37,678 nucleotides of DNA from Deltaproteobacteria bacterium (GTDB taxonomy: Bacteria > Desulfobacterota > Dissulfuribacteria > Dissulfuribacterales > QOAL01): the NCBI GenBank assembly GCA_015494395.1, contig WGBG01000075.1, positions 1 through 37,678 of the forward strand. Direction: 5' to 3'. The notes under the pieces were generated by a model. That model saw only the letters and a program-made list of their open reading frames with translations, did not search any database and was not told where the DNA came from. The position numbers were made by a program, and so were the translations under genes. Shown piece after piece: positions 17,716-25,162 of the stretch; position 1 is the stretch's first letter, and the number at the start of each line of letters is the position of its first letter.

Positions 17716-20700
17716 TTAGGCATTGCCGCCGGTTTTCAGGCTGGCAGGTGATGCCTTTTCACTTCTTCCGCCAGCGATGTTTTCAATGATGCTGACTGCC
17801 TGTTCGAGCCTCATTCCACGGGAGCCTTTCACAAGAAGGGCGGCATTTTCAGGGATGAGTGTTACTGCCCTGTCCTTTAACCATTCACACAGTGCGTCTG
17901 TGTCAGGAAAGAGCCTTATTCCAGCGTCCGGAAGCCCTGCCCTGCATGCCCCTGCAGCTATTTCCCTGGCATATTCCCCGGCAGCAAGGAGCAGATCTAC
18001 CCCTGCGTCTGCCGCACTGATACCGAGTTCCTGGTGCAGTGTTTCAGCCTCTGCTCCAAGTTCAAGCATGTCACCAAGAATGGCTACCCTGCGCCTGGTT
18101 CCCGCATATACAGCAAGGGTTGAGAGGGCAGCCGCCATGGATGCCGGGTTTGCATTATAAAAATCAGAGATTATTACCCAGCCGTTTGCAAGCGGAACGT
18201 ATTCAAGACGCCCGGGCACGCCTGAAGCCTTTTCCAGTCCCTGTGTAATCTGCTCAAGGGGTATGTTCATGGCAATGCCTGCGGCTACTGCGGCAAGGGC
18301 ATTCTGTACGTTTGCCTCTCCTGGAAGGGGGAGACGGATTGTAAGTTTCCTGCTCTTACCCTCTTTGCCTGTGATCGTGCAGACTATGCGTGTCCCGGAG
18401 CCATCAGGCTGCCATGAATCACAGGTTACCAGGGTATCCGGAATGCTGGATCCATGAGATTTGGCCGGGCTGTAACTGATTACTTCCTGCATATTAAGCA
18501 CCTCTTTTGATTTCATTGACCAGCCCACTATGCTGGCGCATTTCAGGTATCTGGCTCCCTGAACCACAAGCCTGTCATCAAGGTTTATTATGGCAGTGCC
18601 ATGTTCAGGCAGGGCCTTCCAGAGTTCCCACTTCTGTTCTGCAATGGCTTTCAGGGTGCCGAGGCCTTCCAGATGTGCCTTGCGTATGTTTGTAATGATA
18701 CCGATATCAGGCATTGAGATGCTGCAGAGCCTATGCATCTCTCCAGGTTGATTCATGCCCATTTCAAATATGCCCCACATGGTGCCTGCAGAGGCGGAGA
18801 GCATGCTTAATGGAAGGCCGATAAGGTTGTTGAAATTTCCCCTTGTCTCTGCCACAGGATACATGGTGGCTGCAACAAAAGCGACAAGTGACCTTGTGCT
18901 GGTCTTTCCGCAGCTGCCTGTAATACCTGCCACCTTGTAATCTAGTTTTTTCCGAAAAAACCGGGCAAACTCTCCAAGGGCTTCAAGTGTATCCCTGACA
19001 ACAATTATGCAGGGATCTCCAGGGATGGCAGTCAGTGTATCAATGTCGAGATATTCAAGTGCGGCTTCATCAATAACTGCCCCTGATGCACCGGCTTTAA
19101 GGGCAGTTTCCGAAAACCTGTTGCCATCAAAGTTTTCCCCTCGAAGTGCCCAGAACAGTTCACCGGTTTTAAGGGTCCTGGTGTCTGTGGAAATTCCTGT
19201 GAACCTGGAATCTGAATTTCCTTTTACTGATACTGCGCCTGCAGCCTCTGCCACATCTGCAAGGGTTAGCTTCGGGTAGAGGGGGGAAGAGATGGGTTGC
19301 TCCGCGGAGTTTTCAGCGGATTCTGCCGCAGAGATGCACCTGCTTGCCTTCAGCACCTCTTTCCGGTCGTCAAATGGTATCTTGTCCCTGCCTATGATCT
19401 GGTAGTCTTCATGCCCCTTGCCTGCAACAATGATGCAGTCCTGTTTTTTCAGGCTGCAAACCGCCTCCCTGATTGCAACCGCACGGTCAGGTATTACCCT
19501 CACCTCTGCCCTGGTGGAGAAAATGTCAAGCCCTGCAATCATATCATCTAAAATGTCATGGGGAGGCTCGGTCCTTGGGTTATCAGATGTGAGAAATACC
19601 TTGTCTGAGATTGATGCGGCCACACGCGCCATAATGGGCCTTTTTCCGCGGTCCCTGTCGCCGCCGCATCCGATCACTGTTACAAGCCTTCCAGGAGTAA
19701 GGTCCTTAAGGGCCGAAAGCACTTTTTCAAGCGCATCCGGGGTGTGGGCATAATCAATAAACGCCCTTATATCCTTTCCGATATTAACTGGCTCAAGCCT
19801 TCCCGGAACGTTTTCAAGTCTGCTGATTCCCTTGGAGATGGCATCATGTTCTATGCCAAGGCAGTGGGCCGCGGCTGCTGCAGCAAGGATGTTGCTCAGG
19901 TTGTGGATGCCGACAAGGTGAGAGTTAATGTTGAACTGCGCTGAAGGGGTTTTTATTAAAGCCCGTATGCCTGAAAGGTCTGCGGAGATCTCTTCTGCCT
20001 GTATGTCTCCTGTGTTTAAGCCAAAGGTAACGTGGCGTATCCCCTGTTCCTCAAGTTCTCTGGCAAGTCGCCTTCCAAATCTGTCATCCAGGTTTATTAT
20101 TGAAAATTCCGGTGTGTACCTGGTGAATAGGAGTTTTTTGGCCTGGAAATACGCCTCCATGTCCCTGTGGTAGTCCAGGTGGTCACGGCTCAGGTTTGTG
20201 AAGATTGCAGCCTTGAATCTGCACCCTGCAACCCGCTGTTGTTCCAGTGCATGTGAGGAAACCTCCAGGAGACATGCGTCAACCCCAGCGTCTCTCATAT
20301 CTGCAAGGCCCTTTTGCAGGGAAATGGCATCAGGGGTGGTAAGAGATGCAGGGGTTTCACAGCCATTGTACCGGCAGTTTATTGTGCCGATTACACCGGG
20401 GTTTTTGTGTGCCTGGTGTAAAATTGCTTCAAGCAGCCAGGTAATTGTGGTCTTGCCGTTTGTGCCTGTTATCCCGATCAGTTCAAGGTGTTTGGAAGGG
20501 TGATTGTAGAGAATGTCTGCGGCAGCCCCTGCAAAGAGGCGTGTGTCAGGGACCGGAATAAGGGGAAAGCCCGTGGGCACCAGCGTTGTTTCAAGCTCAG
20601 CAAGTTCCTCCTGGGGTACAACCGCCGCTGATGCCCCGCGCCTTAAAGCCTGTTCTATGAATTGTGTGCCGCTTGCCTGTGTGCCAGGTATTGCCACAAA

Positions 20701-20826
20701 GAGTGCCCCCTGTGTTACCTGTCTGGAATCCGTGCAGATCTCCTCCACCGGGATATTTATGTCTCCGGTATGCTCAATCTGTTCTCCAATGGAGTTTTTC
20801 AAGAGATTCTCAAGCATGACTGCCAT
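17716..20826 (-). CDS. murEF: MurE-MurF fusion: meso-DAP-adding and D-Ala-D-Ala-adding ligase
   Basis: 1036 aa in one frame with no internal stop. Residues 1-495 are MurE: ATP loop [10 protein letters not shown] (118-127), TTPDAISLQ (163-171), LEVSSHAL, the DNPRTEP motif (415-421) that marks meso-diaminopimelate specificity, and GKGHEDYQ (469-476). A linker of about 20 Ala/Glu/Ser-rich residues (497-515) leads into MurF (about 516-1036): ATP loop GITGSCGKTS (634-643), ETRGNFNNLIGLPLS (660-674), EMGMNQPGEM, and the C-terminal YNANPASMAAAL and LVKGSRGMRLE motifs. One polypeptide would therefore build the UDP-MurNAc-pentapeptide from the dipeptide. Both halves look active. The start has only a weak ribosome site; an in-frame ATG at 20817 is an alternative. 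Confidence 0.96.
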   Translation of the reverse strand: MAVMLENLLKNSIGEQIEHTGDINIPVEEICTDSRQVTQGALFVAIPGTQASGTQFIEQALRRGASAAVVPQEELAELETTLVPTGFPLIPVPDTRLFAGAAADILYNHPSKHLELIGITGTNGKTTITWLLEAILHQAHKNPGVIGTINCRYNGCETPASLTTPDAISLQKGLADMRDAGVDACLLEVSSHALEQQRVAGCRFKAAIFTNLSRDHLDYHRDMEAYFQAKKLLFTRYTPEFSIINLDDRFGRRLARELEEQGIRHVTFGLNTGDIQAEEISADLSGIRALIKTPSAQFNINSHLVGIHNLSNILAAAAAAHCLGIEHDAISKGISRLENVPGRLEPVNIGKDIRAFIDYAHTPDALEKVLSALKDLTPGRLVTVIGCGGDRDRGKRPIMARVAASISDKVFLTSDNPRTEPPHDILDDMIAGLDIFSTRAEVRVIPDRAVAIREAVCSLKKQDCIIVAGKGHEDYQIIGRDKIPFDDRKEVLKASRCISAAESAENSAEQPISSPLYPKLTLADVAEAAGAVSVKGNSDSRFTGISTDTRTLKTGELFWALRGENFDGNRFSETALKAGASGAVIDEAALEYLDIDTLTAIPGDPCIIVVRDTLEALGEFARFFRKKLDYKVAGITGSCGKTSTRSLVAFVAATMYPVAETRGNFNNLIGLPLSMLSASAGTMWGIFEMGMNQPGEMHRLCSISMPDIGIITNIRKAHLEGLGTLKAIAEQKWELWKALPEHGTAIINLDDRLVVQGARYLKCASIVGWSMKSKEVLNMQEVISYSPAKSHGSSIPDTLVTCDSWQPDGSGTRIVCTITGKEGKSRKLTIRLPLPGEANVQNALAAVAAGIAMNIPLEQITQGLEKASGVPGRLEYVPLANGWVIISDFYNANPASMAAALSTLAVYAGTRRRVAILGDMLELGAEAETLHQELGISAADAGVDLLLAAGEYAREIAAGACRAGLPDAGIRLFPDTDALCEWLKDRAVTLIPENAALLVKGSRGMRLEQAVSIIENIAGGRSEKASPASLKTGGNA

Positions 20827-20932
20827 TCTTCAAAGCCGTTACTGCCTTGAGTCTGCAGGATTCAGTTGGAGGCATGGAAATAGCACCTGGCCATCAGGGA
20901 ACAGACCCGTCAGGCCAGGTGACCTGTCCCCC

Positions 20933-22642
20933 TTACCGTCTTGCAATTCTTTGGTTTGTTGAGCACTCAAGGCTGCATTCTATGTCTTTTCTGATTTTGG
21001 CTCCTGCCCCCGGGCGTTGTGCGGTTACTGTTCCAGAACCCGTTATTCTGGGCACAAGCCCAAACTCAAGGGCTGTAACCACTGCCTGTCTCATGGTCAT
21101 GCCAAGGAAGTTCGGCATTGTATTCTGGCCTGGCTGCTTTTTGATGTTACGGGCTGTCTTTATGCCAGGAATGGACTCCTGATCAAGCAGGCCCCAGGCC
21201 CTGCGGGCAGTGATGATTGTCTTTCCCAGGGTTCCGCGCCTTATCCTGGGGTCATGACTTGTATTTTTCAGAACACTTACATATACAATGTCAGGATTGT
21301 TTTCAGGCCAGAAACCCATTGATACCACTTCCTGACACTTTCCGTCCTTTAACCTGTCGGATCTTGTGGGCTCATGGGTGCCAGGCGAAGCCTGCCTTTT
21401 TACTGCAGCAATAGATGGTCCGTCATCAAGGCTCAGTTCGTCAAGGACCCATTTGCTGGCTTCATCAGTAAGCCAGGGAATATCAGCGGTTTCAATTTTG
21501 GCAGGCCTTGCATTTTTTATTACCGTTGGATCAGGGATTCTGCCGGCATTTATCAGGGCTGCAAATGCCCTTGCCATCTGCACCGGCGTGGCCCTTACGG
21601 TGTTAAACTTAAGGTCTCCCCAGCCTGAGGGAGCCATGGTTGGAATGCTTCCGCTCTTCTCTCCGCTGAGGTAAAGGCCGGTCTCCTGACCCAAGCCAAG
21701 TTTCCATAATTGCCTGATGCTTGTGGGTGAAAAACTGAAATTTTCTGTTGCCTCTTTCCTCCAGGGGCTCCAGAAAGCCAGACCATTAACCGGCGAACAC
21801 CATGACCATTTTTTTCTGCCCTTTCGTGCAAAGATCTTTTTGATGTCGTCTTTTGGGGCTTCCTTTTTATCTTCAGTGCTCATTGCAGCGGTACTCACGG
21901 GGCTGCTTTCCGCTTCATCTGCCGCACTGATATCCGCTGCCATTAATTCTGAATAGAGACGTGTCCACTCAAGCATCGGAAAGAACATCCAGGCGTCTAT
22001 TTCATCCTCTATGGCATGGTTTGTAAAAGTCTGATCCGGATGTTTCCATGTATTTCCCGGGGAATCCTCCGGATTCCAGCCAGGAAGGCTTGCCATTGCA
22101 ATGATCTCTCCTGTCTTGATGTCCATCATGACCAGGCTTCCGGACTTTGCACCCAGGCGCCTGATCTGTCTTTCAATGTCCTGTTCTGCCCATAGTTGAA
22201 TGTCCTTGTTGATGGTAAGTTTAAGCCTGTTATCTGGTGACAGGACAGATTTTTTAAGTCCGGATTGGCCTTCTTCGCTGAAAAGCGTGTCGCAAAAATA
22301 CTCTATGCCATAGAGGCCGTGGCCGTGCTGTCCCCTGAATCCCAGAAGCGGTGAGGCAAGGCTTCCGTAAGGATATCCTCTCTTTATTATTGAAGCTGAA
22401 GTCAGTCCCGGATAGGCAGTGCCCTGCTGGACCTCCCTGTTCATGACAAGGATGGTGTCAGCCCGATCTACGATTACCGGAGGGCTTTGAAAAAGGGCCG
22501 GAGTCTCAGGGGCCGGGGCGACGCTGGAGCCCTTGAGAGCAGCACTGTCACCTGTCCCTCCATCCTTGTCAGGGAGACACCCTGTGCATGGGAGCAGCAG
22601 TGTAAAAATAACAGCGATTTTGAGAAAAACTTTAATTTCCAC
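20933..22642 (-). CDS. FtsI/PBP-like pseudo-transpeptidase with PASTA domain, catalytic motifs missing
   Basis: 569 aa in the ftsI position of the cluster. The second GTG (22642) is chosen because GGAGG lies 6 nt upstream. Residues 1-22 look like a lipoprotein-type signal (PCTGC); ordinary FtsI has a plain membrane anchor. Class B PBP landmarks are recognisable: an R1-like segment (PVIVDRADTILV), an R2 segment (GYPYGS...LLGFRG...GLYGIE), LTINKDIQ and MMDIKTGEIIAMASLPGWNP, and a final PASTA domain (about 505-560). However, the pedestal between R1 and R2 is only about 30 residues. Where the catalytic SxxK should follow NHAIEDE, the sequence is IDAWMFFPML. No SxN is found, and the KTG region reads AVKRQASPGT. 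An Ala/Ser/Glu/Lys-rich insert sits at about 235-280. It is therefore probably a non-catalytic homologue. Its frame is intact and has a good ribosome site. Confidence 0.85.
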   Translation of the reverse strand: MEIKVFLKIAVIFTLLLPCTGCLPDKDGGTGDSAALKGSSVAPAPETPALFQSPPVIVDRADTILVMNREVQQGTAYPGLTSASIIKRGYPYGSLASPLLGFRGQHGHGLYGIEYFCDTLFSEEGQSGLKKSVLSPDNRLKLTINKDIQLWAEQDIERQIRRLGAKSGSLVMMDIKTGEIIAMASLPGWNPEDSPGNTWKHPDQTFTNHAIEDEIDAWMFFPMLEWTRLYSELMAADISAADEAESSPVSTAAMSTEDKKEAPKDDIKKIFARKGRKKWSWCSPVNGLAFWSPWRKEATENFSFSPTSIRQLWKLGLGQETGLYLSGEKSGSIPTMAPSGWGDLKFNTVRATPVQMARAFAALINAGRIPDPTVIKNARPAKIETADIPWLTDEASKWVLDELSLDDGPSIAAVKRQASPGTHEPTRSDRLKDGKCQEVVSMGFWPENNPDIVYVSVLKNTSHDPRIRRGTLGKTIITARRAWGLLDQESIPGIKTARNIKKQPGQNTMPNFLGMTMRQAVVTALEFGLVPRITGSGTVTAQRPGAGAKIRKDIECSLECSTNQRIARR

Positions 22643-22744
22643 TGTCACCCTCCGTGTCAGATGCAGAAACAGGATATTCTGGTGCGTGCCTTGTTTTTAA
22701 ACTTTCATGCTATGGAAGCTCAAAATCAGGAGTTTAAAGCAAAC

Positions 22745-22964
22745 GTAACTGTTCAGCGTATTAATTTAATGAAGGTTGGTAAATGGTCTTGTTTTTCCGT
22801 TCCGGTGAATAATTTCTTGTTTTTATAAGGCTTGCTTCGCCAAAATCGCGAAACTCGCTCGTTCCTCGCTCAGACAGACGCGATTTTCTGGCTGCGCTTC
22901 GCCAAGAAAAACTACGAAATTATTCAAAGTCACTCCAAAACAAGACCATTTACCGCGCTGAATA
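22745..22964 (+). repeat. Palindromic intergenic element family A, copy 4
   Basis: The cleanest copy, between ftsL and the ftsI-like gene. It has GTAACTGTTCAGCG at the left, core ends at 22778 and 22954 with the 18-bp inverted GGTAAATGGTCTTGTTTT ends, inner arms GAATAATTTC/GAAATTATTC and AAAATCGCG/CGCGATTTT, and CGCTGAATAG at the right. The 505-bp gap 22643-23147 holds this element and repeat B copy 2, and no gene that I can support. Confidence 0.88.
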
Positions 22965-23050
22965 GATACAAGCAAATATGGTTTTTAACCTCCCGCATCG
23001 CTCAAGACGCAAGGGACACCAAGAAAAACTGACACCAACGATGAACCTTG

Positions 23051-23142
23051 AGCGTCTTTCTTTGCGTTCTTAGCGTCCTTGGCGGTTCAGCTTTTGTCTT
23101 TCTTAGGCTTCCAGCCTTGAGCTTTCAGCCTTGAGCTATTTG
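23051..23142 (+). repeat. Dispersed repeat family B, copy 2
   Basis: Core GCGTCCTTGGCGGTTCAGC, a T-rich stretch, then a tail CTTTCAGCCTTGAGCTATTT. It matches 5385-5446 and 30070-30138. It abuts the 3' end of ftsL. A partly complementary stretch (caagacgcaagggacacc) lies about 50 bp to its left, so the RNA could fold. Confidence 0.72.
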
Positions 23143-23147
23143 AAGGT

Positions 23148-23507
23148 TCAGTTCAGGGTGACGGTCTGTCCAGGCTTTGCAGGATGCAACCCCAGTTTGG
23201 TGCCCATCGGAGCAAGGTTTTTTTCGCTTAGAAGGAGTTTTTTCTGCTGTTCAAGCCTGGATGCCGTCTCCATAAGGGTTGTCTGTTCATTCTGCAGTTG
23301 GGTTATGTCTGCTGAAATGCGGTTAACTTCGTAACTGGTCCACAATCCCACGCAGAAAAGTACAAATGCCGCTATCATGCCTGCCGCTTCCAGCCTGGAG
23401 ATGCGTATAGCCCATGTGGCCGACCTGCCAGCGGGTTTTCTTTTCATGGTGGCCGGGCTGTAAATGCGGCGTCTTGGCGGTCTGATTGTTGCTGTCCTGA
23501 TATTCAT
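23148..23507 (-). CDS. ftsL: Cell division protein FtsL
   Basis: 119 aa. A bitopic divisome protein that forms a coiled-coil complex with FtsB and FtsQ and regulates septal peptidoglycan synthesis. It has a basic cytoplasmic tail (1-38), one membrane helix (about 41-58), and a heptad-like helix (about 62-98) ending KNLAPMGTKLGLHPA, typical of the family. ATG 23507 is chosen over GTG 23513, because AGGAGGT sits about 7 nt upstream of the ATG. It follows rsmH by 21 bp. Sequence conservation in this family is low, so position and architecture carry the call. Confidence 0.85.
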   Translation of the reverse strand: MNIRTATIRPPRRRIYSPATMKRKPAGRSATWAIRISRLEAAGMIAAFVLFCVGLWTSYEVNRISADITQLQNEQTTLMETASRLEQQKKLLLSEKNLAPMGTKLGLHPAKPGQTVTLN

Positions 23508-23528
23508 GTCCACACCTCCTGCAAGGGG

Positions 23529-24425
23529 TTATTCCTGGTTGATTCTTTCAGCTACCCTGAGCTTTGCACTTCTTGCCCTGGGATTGAGTTTTATCTCTTC
23601 TTCGTCTGCGGTAAGAGGCTTTTTGGTAATTGGCTGAAGCCTTGGGTCATCCCTGAATGCAAATTTTACAAGCCGGTCCTCAAGGGAGTGAAAGGATATT
23701 ATGCAGAGCCTTCCTCCTTCACTTAGACAGTCCGGCAGAACGTCCAGCGCGTGTTTAAGGTTGTCCAGTTCCCTGTTTACCGCGATTCTAAGTGCCTGAA
23801 ATGTGCGGGTGGCAGGATGTATGCGCCTTGGATGAAATTTCCGCGGTATTGCCCGTGACACAAGCCTTGCAAGCTCACCTGCCGTAAGGATGGGCTGTTT
23901 TGCCCGCTGTTCAACAATCCTCTCTGCAATGCGCTTTGCCCATCTTTCCTCGCCATAAACGCGAATAAGTTCAGTAAGCCCCTCCATGGGCAGGTTGTTT
24001 ACCAGGTCAGATGCCATTACAGAGCCGAACCTGTCCATGCGCATATCAAGGGGTTCTTCTGTGTTAAAACTGAAGCCCCTTCCGCTGTGTTCAAGCTGGA
24101 AGGAAGAGAGCCCTATGTCCAGCAGTATTCCATGGACCTTGTCAATGCCATTGCTCAAAAGGACCTCTGGAATGTCTGCAAAGTTTGATTTTTGCAGCAT
24201 GAAACGGTTTTTCCAGTTGTGGATTGCCTTTCTGGCAAGCATCAGGGCGTCATCATCCCAGTCAAGTCCGATCAGCAGGCGCATGTCCGGGCATGCTTCA
24301 AGCATAGCCCTGGCATGGCCCCCCATGCCTACAGTTCCGTCAACATAGATGCCCCCGGGGGTCAGTTTCAAACCCTCAAGCACCTGTCTGGTCATTACTG
24401 ATACATGGATCTGGGTGTCAGACAC
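23529..24425 (-). CDS. rsmH: 16S rRNA (cytosine(1402)-N(4))-methyltransferase RsmH (MraW)
   Basis: 298 aa. It methylates N4 of C1402 in 16S rRNA using S-adenosylmethionine. SAM motif I is YVDGTVGMGGHA, and the family motifs GILLDIGLSSFQLE, GFSFNTEEPLDMRMD, ATRTFQALRIAVNREL and ISFHSLEDRLVK are intact. I take the GTG at 24425 as start: it overlaps the mraZ stop by 8 bp, GGAG lies 4 nt upstream, and the length then matches the family. A longer frame reaches 24521 but runs through mraZ coding sequence. Confidence 0.95.
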   Translation of the reverse strand: MSDTQIHVSVMTRQVLEGLKLTPGGIYVDGTVGMGGHARAMLEACPDMRLLIGLDWDDDALMLARKAIHNWKNRFMLQKSNFADIPEVLLSNGIDKVHGILLDIGLSSFQLEHSGRGFSFNTEEPLDMRMDRFGSVMASDLVNNLPMEGLTELIRVYGEERWAKRIAERIVEQRAKQPILTAGELARLVSRAIPRKFHPRRIHPATRTFQALRIAVNRELDNLKHALDVLPDCLSEGGRLCIISFHSLEDRLVKFAFRDDPRLQPITKKPLTADEEEIKLNPRARSAKLRVAERINQE

Positions 24426-24864
24426 TGGTCTCCATTTTAAAGATGTCGTCGCTGAATTTATCAAAGTTATCTCTTGCCGATGACAGTTCTTCGTCCAGAC
24501 GTTCCTTGCTCCAGATTTCAAAATAGTTCAGCATGCCTGTGAGCATGACTTCACGCTGCAATCCAGCTTCTTCCCTTAGTGACGGTGGTATTAGAATTCT
24601 GCCCTGTCCGTCCAGTGTGCATTCTACAGCCGCTCCCAGAAAATATCTCTTGAACTTGATGATATCAGGAGGCCCGATGGTGTACTTTGCAAATTTCTCT
24701 TCAATGAGCCGCCACTCCTCAAAGGGATACGCCACCAGGCAAGAAGGCTGATTGGTCAGAATGAGCCGTGAGTCATTCTTTGCCTTCAAAACGTCCCGGA
24801 ATCGGGCTGGTATGCTTAGGCGGCCCTTTGCATCAAGCATGTGGGCCGACCTTCCTCTGAACAT
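24418..24864 (-). CDS. mraZ: Transcriptional regulator MraZ
   Basis: 148 aa. It has two AbrB-like SpoVT-type domains: the first with LDAKGRLSIPARFRD (about 10-24), the second with TLDGQGRILIPPSLRE (about 83-98). Such proteins form rings that bind arrays of short direct repeats in their own promoter and usually repress the dcw operon. It is the first gene of the operon, with GGGAG before the ATG. Directly upstream lies a promoter overlapped by three 10-bp-spaced GTGG boxes, which fits autoregulation. Confidence 0.96.
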   Translation of the reverse strand: MFRGRSAHMLDAKGRLSIPARFRDVLKAKNDSRLILTNQPSCLVAYPFEEWRLIEEKFAKYTIGPPDIIKFKRYFLGAAVECTLDGQGRILIPPSLREEAGLQREVMLTGMLNYFEIWSKERLDEELSSARDNFDKFSDDIFKMETSV

Positions 24865-24884
24865 AGACGGACTCCCTTGTTATG

Positions 24885-24909
24885 CCACTTTATGCCACTA
24901 AATACCACT
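24885..24909 (-). promoter_or_regulatory. MraZ-box operator array
   Basis: AGTGG occurs three times at exact 10-bp spacing on the minus strand (24909-24905, 24899-24895, 24889-24885), in the context AGTGG(T/C)AT. A fourth GTGG lies in phase two turns upstream (24928-24925). Direct repeats of a GTGG/TGGG core at 10-bp spacing are the known MraZ target. The array overlaps the -10 and start site, so occupancy should repress. Confidence 0.8.
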
Positions 24910-24936
24910 ATAGGGAAAATCAGTCCACCATGTCAA
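24907..24936 (-). promoter_or_regulatory. Sigma70-type promoter of the dcw operon
   Basis: On the minus strand TTGACA (24936-24931) and TATAGT (24912-24907) are separated by 18 bp. The -35 is a perfect consensus and the -10 has one mismatch. Transcription would begin near 24900, about 35 nt before the mraZ ATG. Confidence 0.82.
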
Positions 24937-25090
24937 GGGATGGATTCAGATTTTTTTGATAAAAATGGGGAAATAGTTATTGAATGGTAGGGTAGATAAT
25001 TTAATTTGTATGATTGGACGTTATGGTGTGAAAAATGAAAAGTGTGGATAGTATTTTGTTATTACTTGGAAAAAATCAGGTTTGTGGCAA

Positions 25091-25159
25091 GGTGGCGCAA
25101 TGTGGGGTTTCGCGGTGGAGTAAAGTGGGGGGGTAAGGTGGAGCGGGCCTTGGCGGGTG
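25091..25159 (+). repeat. Degenerate 23-bp G-rich tandem repeat
   Basis: Three units begin GGTGG at 25091, 25114 and 25137; the first two have a second GTGG 10 bp further on. It lies between the YkgJ-like stop and the mraZ promoter region. The remainder of 24937-25090 is AT-rich, with no gene I can support. Confidence 0.5.
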
Positions 25160-25162
25160 GGG

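Noticed and set aside
20933-22642. SIIK (about residues 86-89) and SGLK (about 129-132) strings as the missing SxxK of the FtsI homologue
   Set aside because: Both lie before the LTINKDIQ landmark, in the pedestal region, whereas the catalytic SxxK always lies after it and after the TGEIIAMASLPGWNP segment.
7229-22964. CRISPR array
   Set aside because: The repeats are about 220 bp, scattered over 16 kb and in both orientations, with no short regularly spaced units.
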